From assembly GCA_001695595.3 (NCBI GenBank), contig MBPM02000100.1:1-64000 (forward strand): DNA of 64,000 bases, read 5' to 3'. A program made the translations under genes and the position numbers. The notes below the pieces were generated by a model. The model was not told where the DNA came from and did not search any database. It worked only from the letters and a program-made list of their open reading frames with translations. This DNA is from Plasmopara viticola. Its lineage: Eukaryota > Oomycota > Peronosporomycetes > Peronosporales > Peronosporaceae. Positions 17,603 through 28,345 of the stretch are shown here, in pieces; within the stretch, counting starts at the first letter, position 1; each line of letters starts with the position of its first letter.

Positions 17603-19924
17603 TCAATGCGAACACGCGTGGATGCCGAGAGCTGTCGTCATGTCCTTGTGACGTGGTCCTGGAAGAGCCTTGGTCATGATGTCCGCGAGCATGATGGCTG
17701 TCTCGCAGTACTCCAGCTTGACTTCACCGCGTTTGACTTCATCACGGATGTGATGGTACTTGATGTCGATGTGCTTGGCACGTCCATGGTTCACTGGATT
17801 CTTCGTCATCTTGATACATGACTGATTGTCCTCAAAGATCTTGAGTTCCGGCGTGGTCTCATTCGCAGCCGTCAAAATCTCGTGCAGGAGATGATGGATC
17901 CACTTGCCTTCTTGTATAGCCAGACTCAAAGCGATGTACTCTGCTTCGCTGGTGGAGAGCGACACACTTGACTGCTTCTTGCTTCCCCAACTGATGGGTG
18001 CGTTCATTAATATGAACGCGTAGCCCGAAGTCGACTTGCGGTCCGTGTGGTCGCCTGCCCAGTCCGCGTCCGAGTATGCGCGGAAGTCCATTTTGTTTCC
18101 GGGCTTAAAACAGAGTCCATGCGACTTGGTTCCTTGGAGGTAGCGAAGAATTCTCTTGACTGCAGTCCAATGCCCGTCTCGAGGGTTTTCCATAAATCGC
18201 GACGCAAATCCAACGGCAAAGGCGATATCCGGGCGAGTCGCTGTCGTTAGATGCATAAGTGCACCGACTGCTTCACGGAACGGAACGCTTGTTGCTGTCG
18301 GCCTGTCACTTGGCACAAGTCGAGTGCTTGGATCCGCCGGGCTTACAACGGGCTTGCTGTCGTGCATGCCGAAGCGCTTGAGTATGTCTTCGATGTAGTG
18401 CCGCTGGCACACTGTCACACTGCCGTCAGGGTTTTTCACCAGCTCCATACCCAGGACGAAGACGCATTCACCGCTGTCCGTCATCTCGAAGCGCGTCTTC
18501 AAGTCATTCTTGGTGCGCGCGATGAGGTCGGTCGAGCTTCCTGTGACGAATACATCGTCGACGTAAACCAGAAGCAGTACGCAGTGGACATCCACAATCT
18601 TGATGTACAGGCAGGGATTGAAAGCCGAAACTTGGAAGCCGATGGAGCACACAAACTCGTCGAAGGTCTCGTTCCAAACTCGCGAGGCTTGCTCGAGTCC
18701 ACAGATAGCCTTAACCAGCTCGAGACAGTCGAAGTCATCATCGAGCTCAACTCCTTCTGGCGTTGCGCAAAATACTTGCTCCTTCATGACGCCGTACAAA
18801 AATGCCGTCACCACATCCAGTTGGTCGAGAGGCCAGTCGAAGTACTTGGCAATTGCAATGACCATTTGTAAGGTTACGTACTTGATAACAGGCGAGAATG
18901 TCTCCGTGTAGTCGATGCCGTACTTTTGCTTGAACCCCTTCGCAACTAGGCGCGCTTTATACTTCTCAATCGATCCATCAGCTTTGCGCTTGATCTTGAA
19001 TAGCCATTTGGTTCCAATGGCACGTTGTCCATTCGGGAGTTTTGCCGCTCGAAATACTCCACGAAGCCGCATCGACTCAAGCTCGCCTTGAATGGCTTTG
19101 CGCCAGTGCACCTGTTCCGGTCCATTAACTGCATCTTGATATGTCGTCGGCTCGGAAAGGTCAGTAATTTCCACAGCGTTGGCGCTTGCTCGCCATGATC
19201 CATCCGCTGGAGACGTGCCGTCTTCGTGAACTTGGCCGTCTTTTTCTTCTTCATCCACCATAGTGGGCATGCCTGGTCGGCGTTTGGCTTGAGGCTGAAC
19301 GGGATCTTTGGGAGCACTTGCTTCTTCCAAACCGATGTTTTGACTCGTTGAGTGCGTATTTGAGATCCTGTTACGCGAGCTTGAGTGGTTGGGCTTGCGC
19401 TTTTCTGTGTGTTTGAACTCCGTTGGTCCCGAGTCGTCGATATCGAGGGAGTCGAAGTCGAACAGCGAATCATGGTCGTCATCGTCTAAGCGTTCCGCAA
19501 AGGTGCCGAAGCTTGATTCGTCGAAGTTGACGTCGCGACTGATCACCACCTTTCCTGCTTCGATGTCAAAGACGCGGTATGCCTTAGAACGTTCCTCGTA
19601 GCCGATGAAAATTCCCTCACGAGCCTTAGCGTTCCACTTGAGTCGTTTTTCTCCTGGTGTTAGGATGAGCGCCTTGCACCCAAATACTCGCATGTGTTTG
19701 ACGCTTGGTTTGGTCTTGTACACAATTTCGTAAGGCGTTTTGGCGGAAATTTTCGGAGACGGGAGTCGATTCTTGATGTAGATCGCTGTCATTGCCGCTT
19801 CAGCCCAAAACGTTATGTCCAAACCAGCGTGATGTAACATGCTGCGACCGATCGTCACGATAGTCCGGTTGGCTCGCTCTGCAATGCCGTTTGTCTGGTG
19901 CGCGTAGCGAACTGTGGGCTGCAC
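17603..19924 (-). CDS. E4 pol: integrase C-terminus, RT, RNase H
   Basis: 773-codon frame. It starts inside the integrase core ([19 protein letters not shown]), passes the integrase C-terminal region ([34 protein letters not shown]) and an acidic spacer, then RT: WLFKIKRKADGSIEKYKARL, DQLDVVTAFLYGVMKEQVF, LLLVYVDDVFVTG with the catalytic YVDD. RNase H has YSDADWAGDHTDRKSTSGYA and SVSLSTSEAEYIALSLAI, and ends MLADIMTKALPGPRHKDM. The stop (HACSH) is 7 bp before the 3' LTR. RT and RNase H look intact; only the join to the upstream frame is lost. Confidence 0.93.
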   Translation of the reverse strand: MQPTVRYAHQTNGIAERANRTIVTIGRSMLHHAGLDITFWAEAAMTAIYIKNRLPSPKISAKTPYEIVYKTKPSVKHMRVFGCKALILTPGEKRLKWNAKAREGIFIGYEERSKAYRVFDIEAGKVVISRDVNFDESSFGTFAERLDDDDHDSLFDFDSLDIDDSGPTEFKHTEKRKPNHSSSRNRISNTHSTSQNIGLEEASAPKDPVQPQAKRRPGMPTMVDEEEKDGQVHEDGTSPADGSWRASANAVEITDLSEPTTYQDAVNGPEQVHWRKAIQGELESMRLRGVFRAAKLPNGQRAIGTKWLFKIKRKADGSIEKYKARLVAKGFKQKYGIDYTETFSPVIKYVTLQMVIAIAKYFDWPLDQLDVVTAFLYGVMKEQVFCATPEGVELDDDFDCLELVKAICGLEQASRVWNETFDEFVCSIGFQVSAFNPCLYIKIVDVHCVLLLVYVDDVFVTGSSTDLIARTKNDLKTRFEMTDSGECVFVLGMELVKNPDGSVTVCQRHYIEDILKRFGMHDSKPVVSPADPSTRLVPSDRPTATSVPFREAVGALMHLTTATRPDIAFAVGFASRFMENPRDGHWTAVKRILRYLQGTKSHGLCFKPGNKMDFRAYSDADWAGDHTDRKSTSGYAFILMNAPISWGSKKQSSVSLSTSEAEYIALSLAIQEGKWIHHLLHEILTAANETTPELKIFEDNQSCIKMTKNPVNHGRAKHIDIKYHHIRDEVKRGEVKLEYCETAIMLADIMTKALPGPRHKDMTTALGIHACSH

Positions 19925-20379
19925 CTCGATTCCATGATCGTCGAGAAATTCAATAGGGAGTTGGTTGCAAACTCCTTGGCCCCGTCATGACGCACAAACT
20001 TGACCTTGGCATTGAACTGTTTCTCAACCTTGAGAATGTACTTACACAGACAGTCTTCACTTTCCGACTTGGCGCGCATACAGAATCCAGCCATAAACCC
20101 ACTTGCCTCGTCCGTGATGATCAGCAAATATCTGCTGCCACCAAGCGACTCGTGCTCCATTGGACCGCAATTGTCGAAGTGTAGAAACTCAAACGGGGCA
20201 TACTTAGGCTTGCTTAGATTGCTCGGGAATGGTTTTTGGACCATCTTCCCTTGCTGGCATCCTCGGCACAGACCAGGTGACTTAGAGGGTGGCTTGGCGT
20301 CCTTGATCATGTCGCTGTTGATCATTTTGCGAAGAACATCAATATGGAGCATGTTCCATGCGCGCGTGCAAGTCCTCAC
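19855..20379 (-). pseudogene. E4 integrase core, separate frame
   Basis: Holds [20 protein letters not shown] (zinc-binding end of GAG-pre-integrase), [20 protein letters not shown] and [17 protein letters not shown]. It lies between a frameshift near 20345 (CATCAATATGGAG where E3 has CATCAACCGGAG) and one near 19945 (a base lost beside GTCGAGAAATTC). Confidence 0.87.
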
Positions 20380-21655
20380 CGCTACCTTGCACGACTATAT
20401 TGGCACAGCGTTGCGGCGTTCGAAGCCAGTAGAGTCCGTTGATGAGATCCGCAGTCGCAACAACTTGCTTGGATTTCTTGCGAGCAACGTGCATCTTGGA
20501 CCCGTCAAATACAACCTGAAACTGGCCACTCTTGTTGATCTGCGGAATCGACAGCAGATTCTTGCTTATGCTTGGCACGTATAGCGCATCTTTTATTTCG
20601 ATTTCACGCTCGTTGCCATTGGGTAGAATTACTTGTTCGATGATGGTCCTTATGCCCTTGATTTCAGCCTTGTTACCGTCGGCAACAGACAATTTGCCTT
20701 CGTGATCTTCATGAAGCACGGCGAACTTGGTCTTGTCGTTGCATATGTGGTGCGTGGCACCACTATCAATGGCCCAGAGTACCGATGCGTTGCTAGTCGT
20801 TGACATGCCGCATTCCAGCGATACTGCGAAGGCGACTCGATCGTCGTAGTCGTTGTAGTCGTTACGCCACTGGACATTGTTAGTCACGCGTCCACGGTTG
20901 TTGCCGCCGCACTTAGGGCCTCGATTCTCATCCTTCTGCTTGGTCCAGCACCGCTCAGCCGAGTGCCCCAATTTTTCGCAGTACGTGCACTGGCGAGGCT
21001 CCCGATCAGTGCTGAATGCACGTGCCGCGTCTTCAGTCTTGATCGCCAGAGTCTTCTCGCCCTGCCGCTTGATATGCTCGTTCGTGAGCACCTTGACAAC
21101 ATCCTGCGTTCTTAGCTCCGCAGTGCTCATCTCCAGGTTCAACACCACGTTCTCGTAGCTCTTGGGGAGACTGCGCACCAAGCAGATCGCCACGTCTTCG
21201 TCCTCCATCTTGGCGCCGATGCTGCTGAGCTTGGCGCTGATGTTGAGGACCTCGTTGCAATGTTGTAGCACATTGCCGCCTTCCGACATCTCCATGCTGA
21301 AGAGCTGTCGCTTGAGATAGATGCGACCAGCCTTCTGGGATCCACCGTAAAGTGTCTTCACACGCACCCATGCTACCCATGCTTCCTCGCAGTCATCGAC
21401 AACGTGATGATAATCCGCGTCCATGTGGAGCAGCATAAGTCCGAAGGCGATGTTGTTAAGCTTGACATACTCATCCTTGGCACGAGAGTCGGTGAAGGAA
21501 GGAGTCGTCTGGCGATTCACCACATGCCACGTTGACTTGGTCAGGAACACGCCACGCATGTAGCGGCTCCACGTCACGTAGTTGTCTCCGTTGAATTTGT
21601 CGATGGATACTTTGGTGGAAACGTCTTGCGCAGTGGACATGATAGTTGGGCTCAT
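20339..21655 (-). CDS. E4 gag-protease frame
   Basis: 438 codons from [15 protein letters not shown] at the PBS ATG. Gag signature [16 protein letters not shown], zinc knuckle [15 protein letters not shown] (about 225), protease [15 protein letters not shown] (about 300; the DSG aspartate is intact, unlike E3), [20 protein letters not shown] and the start of GAG-pre-integrase. It stops at the 20345 frameshift (ARMEHAPY). This is the reference copy for group A gag in this window. Confidence 0.93.
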   Translation of the reverse strand: MSPTIMSTAQDVSTKVSIDKFNGDNYVTWSRYMRGVFLTKSTWHVVNRQTTPSFTDSRAKDEYVKLNNIAFGLMLLHMDADYHHVVDDCEEAWVAWVRVKTLYGGSQKAGRIYLKRQLFSMEMSEGGNVLQHCNEVLNISAKLSSIGAKMEDEDVAICLVRSLPKSYENVVLNLEMSTAELRTQDVVKVLTNEHIKRQGEKTLAIKTEDAARAFSTDREPRQCTYCEKLGHSAERCWTKQKDENRGPKCGGNNRGRVTNNVQWRNDYNDYDDRVAFAVSLECGMSTTSNASVLWAIDSGATHHICNDKTKFAVLHEDHEGKLSVADGNKAEIKGIRTIIEQVILPNGNEREIEIKDALYVPSISKNLLSIPQINKSGQFQVVFDGSKMHVARKKSKQVVATADLINGLYWLRTPQRCANIVVQGSGEDLHARMEHAPY

Positions 21656-21659
21656 AACC
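21647..21659 (-). promoter_or_regulatory. E4 primer-binding site overlapping gag ATG (half-tRNA type)
   Basis: GGTTATGAGCCCA begins immediately after the LTR terminus. It is not complementary to a tRNA 3' end. It is complementary to the anticodon arm of initiator tRNA-Met (yeast tRNA-iMet has GGGCUCAUAACCC there, as I recall). Drosophila copia primes with a 5' half of tRNA-iMet at a similar site, so the same mode is likely here. The gag ATG lies inside and pairs with the CAU anticodon; the next codons AGC CCA fix the Gag N-terminus as MSP. Confidence 0.82.
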
Positions 21660-21951
21660 TGTTGGATCTCTGAAGCGAAGGAGTGGGGAGCGAAGCTTGC
21701 GGGGAGCTAAGAGCGAAGAAGGCACTTGAGCTGTTGAAGAAAGATTCGAAAGTGATTCATTTAATGTTAGTTCTAGCTGATATGACATGCACTAGCTCTT
21801 CCTATCATTTAGTTCGTCTAATCACAACCATTCCTTACTCGTCCAATCATCCTACTCGTCTAATCAACGTGCGATCGTATTGGACCGGTTCGGGCTAACC
21901 GGTTAATGGGTGCAACTGGTACATTGTACCATAAACCGGTTACCCTTGACA
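21660..21951 (-). repeat. E4 5' LTR (type A, complete)
   Basis: 292 bp, TGTCAAGGGTAACCGG to CCAACA. An initiator-like TCACTTTCGAATCTTTC lies about 100 bp before the end. The right boundary is set by the switch to plus-strand D2 RT sequence. Confidence 0.9.
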
Positions 21952-22965
21952 GACCCGTGCCTCTATATCAAGAATATCGACGGCCATTGCATATTGCTAC
22001 TGGTTTATGTGGACGATGTTCTCATCACTGGCAGCTCGGCCAAGCTCATCGCGGAAACTAAAGACAGTCTCAAGTCACGCTTCAAGATGACGGACAGTGG
22101 AAAATGTGCTTTCTTCTGGGTATCGAACTTGTGGATAACGCCGACGGCAGCATCACACTTTGCCAGAGAAGCTATGTCGACGACATTCTCAAGCGATTCG
22201 GCATGAGTGACTGCAAGGCAGTAATAAGTCCGACCGACTTAAGCTTACGACTCGTGCCAAGTGCTGCAAAAACAAGATCGACGTTCCATTTCGTGAAGCT
22301 GTGGGTGCTTTGATGCATCTGACAACTGCAACACGTCCAGACATTGCTTTTGCTATTGGATATGTATCACGTTTTATGGAGAACCCACACGCTGAACACT
22401 GGGTTGCGATAAAGAGAGTTCTTCGCTACCTTCAAGGAAGTAAGTCGCACGGCATCACATTTAAGGCTAGTGATCATGTGGATTTCCGGGGATATTCGGA
22501 TGCAGATTGGGCTGGCGATCATGCGGACCGCAAGTCAACCTCTGGCTATGCATTTATGTTGATGGGGGCACCTGTGAGTTGGGGAAGCAAGAAACAATAA
22601 AGCGTTTCACTGTCGACCAGCGAAGCTGAATAATTGCACTCAGCCTGGCGATACAAGAAGGCAAGTGGGTACATCGTCTTCTCTGTGAAATTATAGGTGC
22701 AACTGGTGAAGACAAACCAGAGCTGAAGATATTTGAAGATAATTTTTCATGTATCAAGATGACGAAGAATCCGGTCAACCATGGTCGAGCCAAGCACATT
22801 GATATCAAGTATCATCACATCCGTGACGAAGTCAAACGCGGTGAAGTCAAGCTTGAATATTGCGAGACCTCGGCAATGCTGGCAGACATAATGACGAAGG
22901 CACTTCCAGGACCACGTCATGTCGACCTAATGAGGGCTCTCGGAATTCACGCGTGCTCGTATTGA
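21952..22965 (+). pseudogene. D2 pol: RT C-terminus and RNase H
   Basis: Plus-strand group D element, cut at its left by E4 inside RT. Reads DPCLYIKNIDGHC, LLLVYVDDVLITGSSAKLI (catalytic YVDD), ATRPDIAFAIGYVSRFMENP, YSDADWAGDHADRKSTSGYA, then GSKKQ followed by TAA where relatives have Ser, and in later frames SLSTSEAE and MLADIMTKALPGPRHVDL. The frameshifts lie near 22110, 22275 and 22632. The stop in the KKQ-stop-SVSL stretch is also present in D1 (35183-35185). Confidence 0.9.
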
Positions 22966-22972
22966 GGGGGAG

Positions 22973-23312
22973 TATTGAAGGTAACCGGTTTCCCTCAGTT
23001 ATATTCCGGTTTCCGAGGCTGTCCAATACGAGCAGCTGTCCGATGGTTCAAACAAACAACGATGGCGTCATGAATAGACACATGGACAGGCGCACTCAAG
23101 ATGATTGCGCCCGGATGGGAAGTTCTTCTAATTGGCTTAAATAAATGAATGGCTTAGATAAAGCAAAGAGTTGTGAACTAAGGACCAAAAGGAATACACT
23201 CACTTTGAAATCTTCTTTCTTCCTCACAAGTGTCTTCGCTTGGTTCTCCCTCGCGCAGACTCTTCACTACACGCTTCAACTCTTTGCCTTCGCTCCGCTC
23301 ACCTTCCTAACA
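22973..23312 (+). repeat. D2 3' LTR (type D)
   Basis: 340 bp following the purine tract TTGAGGGGGAG. It starts TATTGAAGGTAACCGG and ends TTCCTAACA. It contains AATTGGCTTAAATAAATGAAT and TGGCTTAGATAAA (two ATTGGCTT/TGGCTTA boxes) and an initiator-like CTCACTTTGAAATCTTC. It lies directly against an internal piece of D1, so D2 was inserted in D1. Confidence 0.88.
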
Positions 23313-23595
23313 CCACGCATGGACATTGCGCGCAAAGTCTCACACCAAGTTGTGGCTACAGTAGACCTTGTGGATGATCTCTACTGGCTTCGTACTCCCC
23401 AGTATTAGCAAATTCGGCGGTACGAGGTCAAAACACCAATCGGCATGCAAGAATAAGTCACGCTCCAATCGACGTGCTTCGCAAGATGGTCAATGGCGGA
23501 ATGATCAAGGACGCATGTGTGCCACTGAGTTCAAGTGATCAAGGCATGTGTCAAGGATGTCAATTAGGAAAGATGGTTCAAAAACCATTTCCTAA
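23313..23595 (+). pseudogene. D1 fragment: GAG-pre-integrase domain
   Basis: Plus-strand piece with [28 protein letters not shown] then a stop, HAPIDVLRKMVNGGMIKDA and [15 protein letters not shown]. It is a GAG-pre-integrase of a group A/B/D-type element. It is interrupted by the B2 insertion after PFP. The frame resumes at 32875 with the same residues (cct agc act), which identifies the two parts as one element. Confidence 0.87.
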
Positions 23596-23848
23596 TGTTA
23601 AATGTCTGAGGCCGGAAGGTAAGGAAGGCTGAAGAAACGAAGTGAAGGGTCGGTTGCGTTGAAGCGAAGAAACTTGACTGAGAGGAAGTAAATTTGGAAG
23701 TGATTGATTTAATGAAGTTTAAATTCCCACTACTCGTAAACATAACGTAATTACCTTAAACCGTAAAAAGTAAAAACTATGTTGAGCCGAGGTTCAGATT
23801 GGACCGGGTTGGGTTGTGTACGTTACCTGAAAACCATAACCCTCAATA
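23596..23848 (-). repeat. B2 3' LTR (type B)
   Basis: TATTGAGGGTTATGG to CATTTAACA on the minus strand, preceded by the purine tract TTGAAAGGGCG. It matches 32624-32874 except for scattered substitutions. Confidence 0.9.
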
Positions 23849-23950
23849 CGCCCTTTCAATGTGAACCGGCTTGTATGCCAAGCGCCGCTGTCATGATCTT
23901 GTGGCGCGGTCCTGGTAAGCCTTTTGTCATAATGTCCGCCAGCATGTTTT
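23849..23950 (-). pseudogene. B2 RNase H C-terminal end
   Basis: Reads NMLADIMTKGLPGPRHKIM then ALGIQAGSH and a stop, 9 bp before the 3' LTR. It was separated from the rest of B2 RNase H by E6. The last five bases (GTTTT, 23946-23950) are the left copy of the E6 target duplication. Confidence 0.88.
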
Positions 23951-24260
23951 TGTTGAAAAGGTCACTTGATCGGAAGATGGCAAAATGCAAAGTGAATATA
24001 TTTAAAGGTCCTTAGTTCACAACTACATGCTACTTCTAAGCCAATGATTTATATAAACCAATCAGGACGACTTACCATCCGGGCGTAAGCATCTTCCCAT
24101 CCGGGCGCGATCATCTCAAGTGCGCCTGTCCCATGCGCCTTTCCATGACGTCACTGTCGCTTGGTCGCACCGTCTACTGGTATCAATACCGGTAGCCTAC
24201 CGGTCAAGTACTGCTGGTCGAGGCGTCATACCTTCAGCACGAGGTATTCCATAAACAACA
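23951..24260 (-). repeat. E6 3' LTR (type C, subtype 2)
   Basis: TGTTGTTTATGGAATACC to TTTTCAACA on the minus strand. The Pol C-terminus (ending AVLDR) is encoded inside it, down to 24197. It carries two CATCCGGGCG units and a TGACGTCA palindrome-like block (ATGACGTCACTG) that could bind a CREB/ATF-type factor. Confidence 0.92.
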
Positions 24261-27100
24261 CTCCCACTCGACTCGACAGCTTCAATACCTTGAATCTCAA
24301 GTCGACATCGAAGTAAACTGTATTGCGCGGCACCAATAGGCTTGGTCATGATGTCAGCCAGCATGTCTTGAGTTGGACAGAACTCTAACAACACTTGACC
24401 GTCCTCAACCTTCTCACGAACAAAGTGGTACCGAATGTCAATATGCTTGGTGCGCTTATGAAACTTCGGATTCTTGGCCAGCGCGATTGAGCCTTAATTA
24501 TCTTCAAGTGTCTTGATAGGTTCATCGTCATCCATTTCTTTGAGCTCGCACAAAAAGACTTTTAGCCATACGGCTTCTTGAGCTGCTTCTGATAGGGCCA
24601 TATAATCTGCCTCAGTTGACGAGAGTGCTACCGTGCGCTGCTTTTTGCTTCTCCAGCTGATACATCCGTTGTTCACGACGAAGACATAGCCGCTTGTGCT
24701 GCGACGCGACTCAATGTCTCCTGCCCAGTCAGCGTCTGAAAATCCTTGAATTAATGAGGCACCATTCCGAGAAAACACTAGTCCATGCGTCTGGATGGCA
24801 TTCAAATATCGCAGTACGCGCTTCAAAGCCTGCCAGTGTGTCGGACACGGATCGGCTGCGAATTGGCTCAGCACTCCCACTGCTGCTGCAAGATCTGGAC
24901 GAGTAGCAACCGACAGCATTTCGATATGGCACGTTTTTCATTGTGTCCTCGTGCTTGCATCCACCATTGCACATATTCTTTGTCAGCTTCAATATTGGAT
25001 CTTGAAGAGTCTTTACTGGCTTGCAATCCTGCATCCCAAACTTTAGCAAAATTGACTTGAGGAACTTGGTTTGCCGCATCGTAACTTGATCTGTAGTGCT
25101 ATCCTGATTGATCTCCATTCCGAGAAAAAACTTTAGTTCGCCGAGGTCCGTCATCTCGAATCGTTCGCTTAGCGCTTGCTTTGTCGTTGAGAGCAAGATG
25201 CCGTCACTGCTCGCAATAATCAAGTCGTCGACATAGAGTACCACAAAAATCATTGACTCGTCACTGCGTTTGCTGTATATGCAGTGATCTGACTTGCTCT
25301 TGGTAAAACTCATCTTAACCATGAAATCGTCAATCGTTCGGTTCCACATCCGTGGTGACTGCTTTAAACCGTAGAGCGAACGCTTTAGCTTGCACACATG
25401 CTCCGGTCGACTTGGGTCAGCATATCCATCCGATTGCTGCATATAAATGTCTTCATCCAGAACACCATTTAGAAACGCACTTTTGACGTCCATTTGGTGA
25501 AGCTTGAGATCATTCTTGGCAGCCAGGCTTAGCACAATGCGAAGTGACGTAAACTTGGCTACAGGTGCAAACGTCTCCTCGTAATCCACACCATACTTCT
25601 GCGAGAAACCTTTTGCAACCAGCCGTGCCTTAAACCGCTCAATGTCCCCATCTTGGTTCTCTTTAACGCGAAAAACCCAGCGACAACCGATCGCTTCTCG
25701 TCCCTTCGGCAGTAGGTCTGTATCCCATGTTTTATTCCTTATTAAGGAGTCAATTTCGGAATCGCAAGCTTCCTTTCACTTGCACGCGTCATCGGATTCC
25801 ATTGCCGACTTGTACGTCGTCGGCATTTCCCCCACTAAATACATGACGTGTGCTGCTTCAAACCCTCCATTTTCTTCACTTATTGCGAAGGCTGACATTT
25901 CTTCAAGGGTCGACCGCTGGTAACATGGCGCGTGTCGCTTGGATCTTGGAGTTTCTGTTACCTTTTCGAGCGACTGATTCCTTGTGTGCCGTTTAGCCCC
26001 GGACTCGAAGTCAACTTCGCGTTCTGGCACCTGATCATCATCCATCTTTGACTCTTCACGGCCATTTTCGGTGCTTGATTCTGTGTCGGCATCAGTAATA
26101 CTGTCGTTTTCTTCATCCAGCAGCTCAACAATCTTGTTATAGTCCTGCCTTCCTTTGTCGAAAACGTCCTCTTGAACTGTGCATCGCGACTCATTAGAAT
26201 GCGCCCGGTCGAAATTCATTCGAACCGGTATGTCTTTGTATGCTCCGAATAGCCCAAAAAGCGACATAAGATGGCTTTTGCGTCAAGTTTGAAACGCTTC
26301 TCTTTCGGAATGTGGACACACGCATGACATCCAAACACTTTGAGATTGGCCAAGAGCGGTTTCTTCGTTGTCCAAAGCTCGTGTGGTGACTTCTTCAATC
26401 CAGCTGCACGAGTAGGACACCGATTACGGAGAAACGTTGCAGTCATTATTTCTTCACCCCAATAGCCTTTGGACATTCCAGCATGCTCTAACATGCATCT
26501 TGCACACTCAACCAATGTTCGATTCATGCGTTCAGCTACTCCGTTTAACTGGGGAGTATACGGTGGCGAAAACTTGAGCACGATTCCTCGATCCGTGCAA
26601 AATTTGGTCATCTTACCCGACGTGTACTCGCCTCCATTGTCACTTCGAAGAGTCTTGACTCGCTTGCCAGTCTGCTTTTCAGCAAAGGCAACAAACTCGG
26701 CAAACTTGTCTACAATTTCAGACTTGGACTTGATTAAGTAGATAACGCAGTAACGTGACTTGTCATCGATGAACGTAATGAAAAGCGCTTTCCACTGAAC
26801 GTAGACGTTTGCATTGGACCGCACACGTCACTATGCACAACTTCAAGAATGTCTTTAGCTCGATCAAGAGAAGATGTTTGAAAGTGCACACGAGTTTGTT
26901 TTCCCAGCGCACACCCGTCACAAAGCTCCCATTTGCTCACCGATGTTAATGCAATACATGTGGCAAGTTTCTTTTTGACAATTGCATCAAACCTTCGAAC
27001 CCGATATGACCAAGCCGTAGGTGCCAGAGGTACGAATTGGTGTCCCCCACGCAGCCAGACAGCTCGGCCACACACACTTTCTCAGGAGCAACAGGAATCA
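24197..27100 (-). pseudogene. E6 pol: integrase, RT, RNase H in several frames
   Basis: From the right: LWHLRLGHIGFEGL and CDGCALGKQTRVHF; integrase RSDNGGEYTSGKMTKF and QLNGVAERMNRTLVECAR (26216-26824); spacer and linker (25776-26267); RT HQMDVKSAFLNGVLDEDIY and FVVLYVDDLIIASS (24729-25589); RNase [21 protein letters not shown] and [18 protein letters not shown] (24494-24919), then a stop after EDN; and finally QDMLADIMTKPIGAAQY into the LTR. Catalytic YVDD and the integrase Asp residues remain, but at least five breaks prevent one product. Confidence 0.9.
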
Positions 27101-28341
27101 TATGAAGCTTGAACAATCCTTTTCCTTCACGAGCACCAATTTTCCATTTCACCCCCTTTGTCTCCGCGAAGCATCCATCATTGTCGAACATTACCGGACC
27201 AACGTCTTTGGTAAACCGGCCAACCGAAAACAAACTGCGAGACAAAATCGTAATATGCCACACATTAGTGAGCACTCCCTTTTCACTCCATTCGATGTCT
27301 TCATGGACATAACCACATCTCCACTGCCGATTGCTTGCACGACACCGTTGTCTGCTAGATGCACGTCCACTGGAGTGAAGACCTTGTAGTTCCTCATGAA
27401 CCATTTTGAGTTTGACATGTGCTGCGTCGCTCCTGAGTCGACCAGCCAAATGTCACTCGACTTGACAGAGCTATCGCAACCGCCAACCGAAAACAAGTAG
27501 TCATCACTGTCGTCCCCATTAGCAAAGTTCGCACGCTGTAAACGATGTCTCTCAAAGTCGTTGCTCGCTCGCAGTGGACACTCTGCCATCCAATGCCCTT
27601 GTTTGCCGCAATTGTGGCACGCCCCGGTCTTCTTCACCGGTCGTCCTTTGCGCTTGTTGTCTCGTAACATAAACGCTTGACCAGACACAGCTCCGTCGCC
27701 GCTCTGCTCCTTACGTTTCATCTCTTCATGCAACAGGCGCGACGTCACAAGCTCCCACGTCAGCGTGTCAGAACGCGACTCCAGCGCCGTGATGAGGAAC
27801 TGGTACGAATCACTCAGACTTCCAAGAAGCGTGATCACCAGGTCGTCCACATTACCGGAGCGCCCACCGCGTCTAGCTGATCAGCTAGTGTCTTGAGCTT
27901 GTTGATGTGCTCGAGCATACCGTCGCCATCCTCCATCATCGTTGTGAAGAACCTGCGACGAAGAAAGAGCTTATTCGCCAAGCTCCTTTTCTCGAAGTGT
28001 CCCTCCAACCTTGACCACGCATCGTACGCATCCTTGGCCGAGCGAACCAGCGGCAGCTGCGAGTCCTCCATCGCAAGACAGATTATCGCCAGCGCCTTTC
28101 GAGCCTTACGCTTAAAGGTCGACTGGTCCATCGGGTTACTCAGCTGCTCAAGCTTTTTCTCCCCGCTCGCAACTTCCCAGAGGTCGCGCTCCTCCAACAC
28201 CATTCGCATTTTGAACTTCCACGTATGGAAGTTCGTTCCGTCGAACTTGTTGATGCGGCTCGGCGTGGCGTCCATAGTGGCGGCGAACGCGGTGTCAGGA
28301 GTGGGGGCGAAGAAGGCAAAGTCTGCGGGGCTTGGGCTCAT
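27101..28341 (-). pseudogene. E6 gag-protease, frameshifted
   Basis: Starts MSPSPADFAFFAPTPD at the PBS ATG and runs in frame to ATPSRINKFDGTNFHTW, LEGHFEKRSLANKLFLRRRF and VGAPV, where a base change/deletion at about 27850 breaks it. The second frame (27191-27850) has a complete zinc knuckle CHNCGKQGHWMAEC and the protease IWLVDSGATQHMSN (intact DSG). It breaks again near 27290. It confirms that the group C gag normally begins in the PBS. Confidence 0.9.
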
Positions 28342-28345
28342 AACC
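28333..28345 (-). promoter_or_regulatory. E6 primer-binding site overlapping gag ATG
   Basis: GGTTATGAGCCCA directly after the LTR end (TTTTCAACA). The ATG at 28339-28341 is in frame with gag. Confidence 0.85.

Larger units (their letters stand above)
17414..21951 (-). mobile_element. E4: group A Ty1/copia element, 3' LTR truncated
   Basis: Nearly complete minus-strand element. The 5' LTR (292 bp) is whole, but the 3' LTR keeps only its first ~182 bp (U3 side) and stops at 17414 against H2-derived DNA, so no target duplication pair can be read. On its right it breaks the RT of the plus-strand element D2 (DPCLYIK follows). Three frames cover gag-protease, integrase and RT-RNase H, broken at ~20345 and ~19945. 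Confidence 0.93.
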
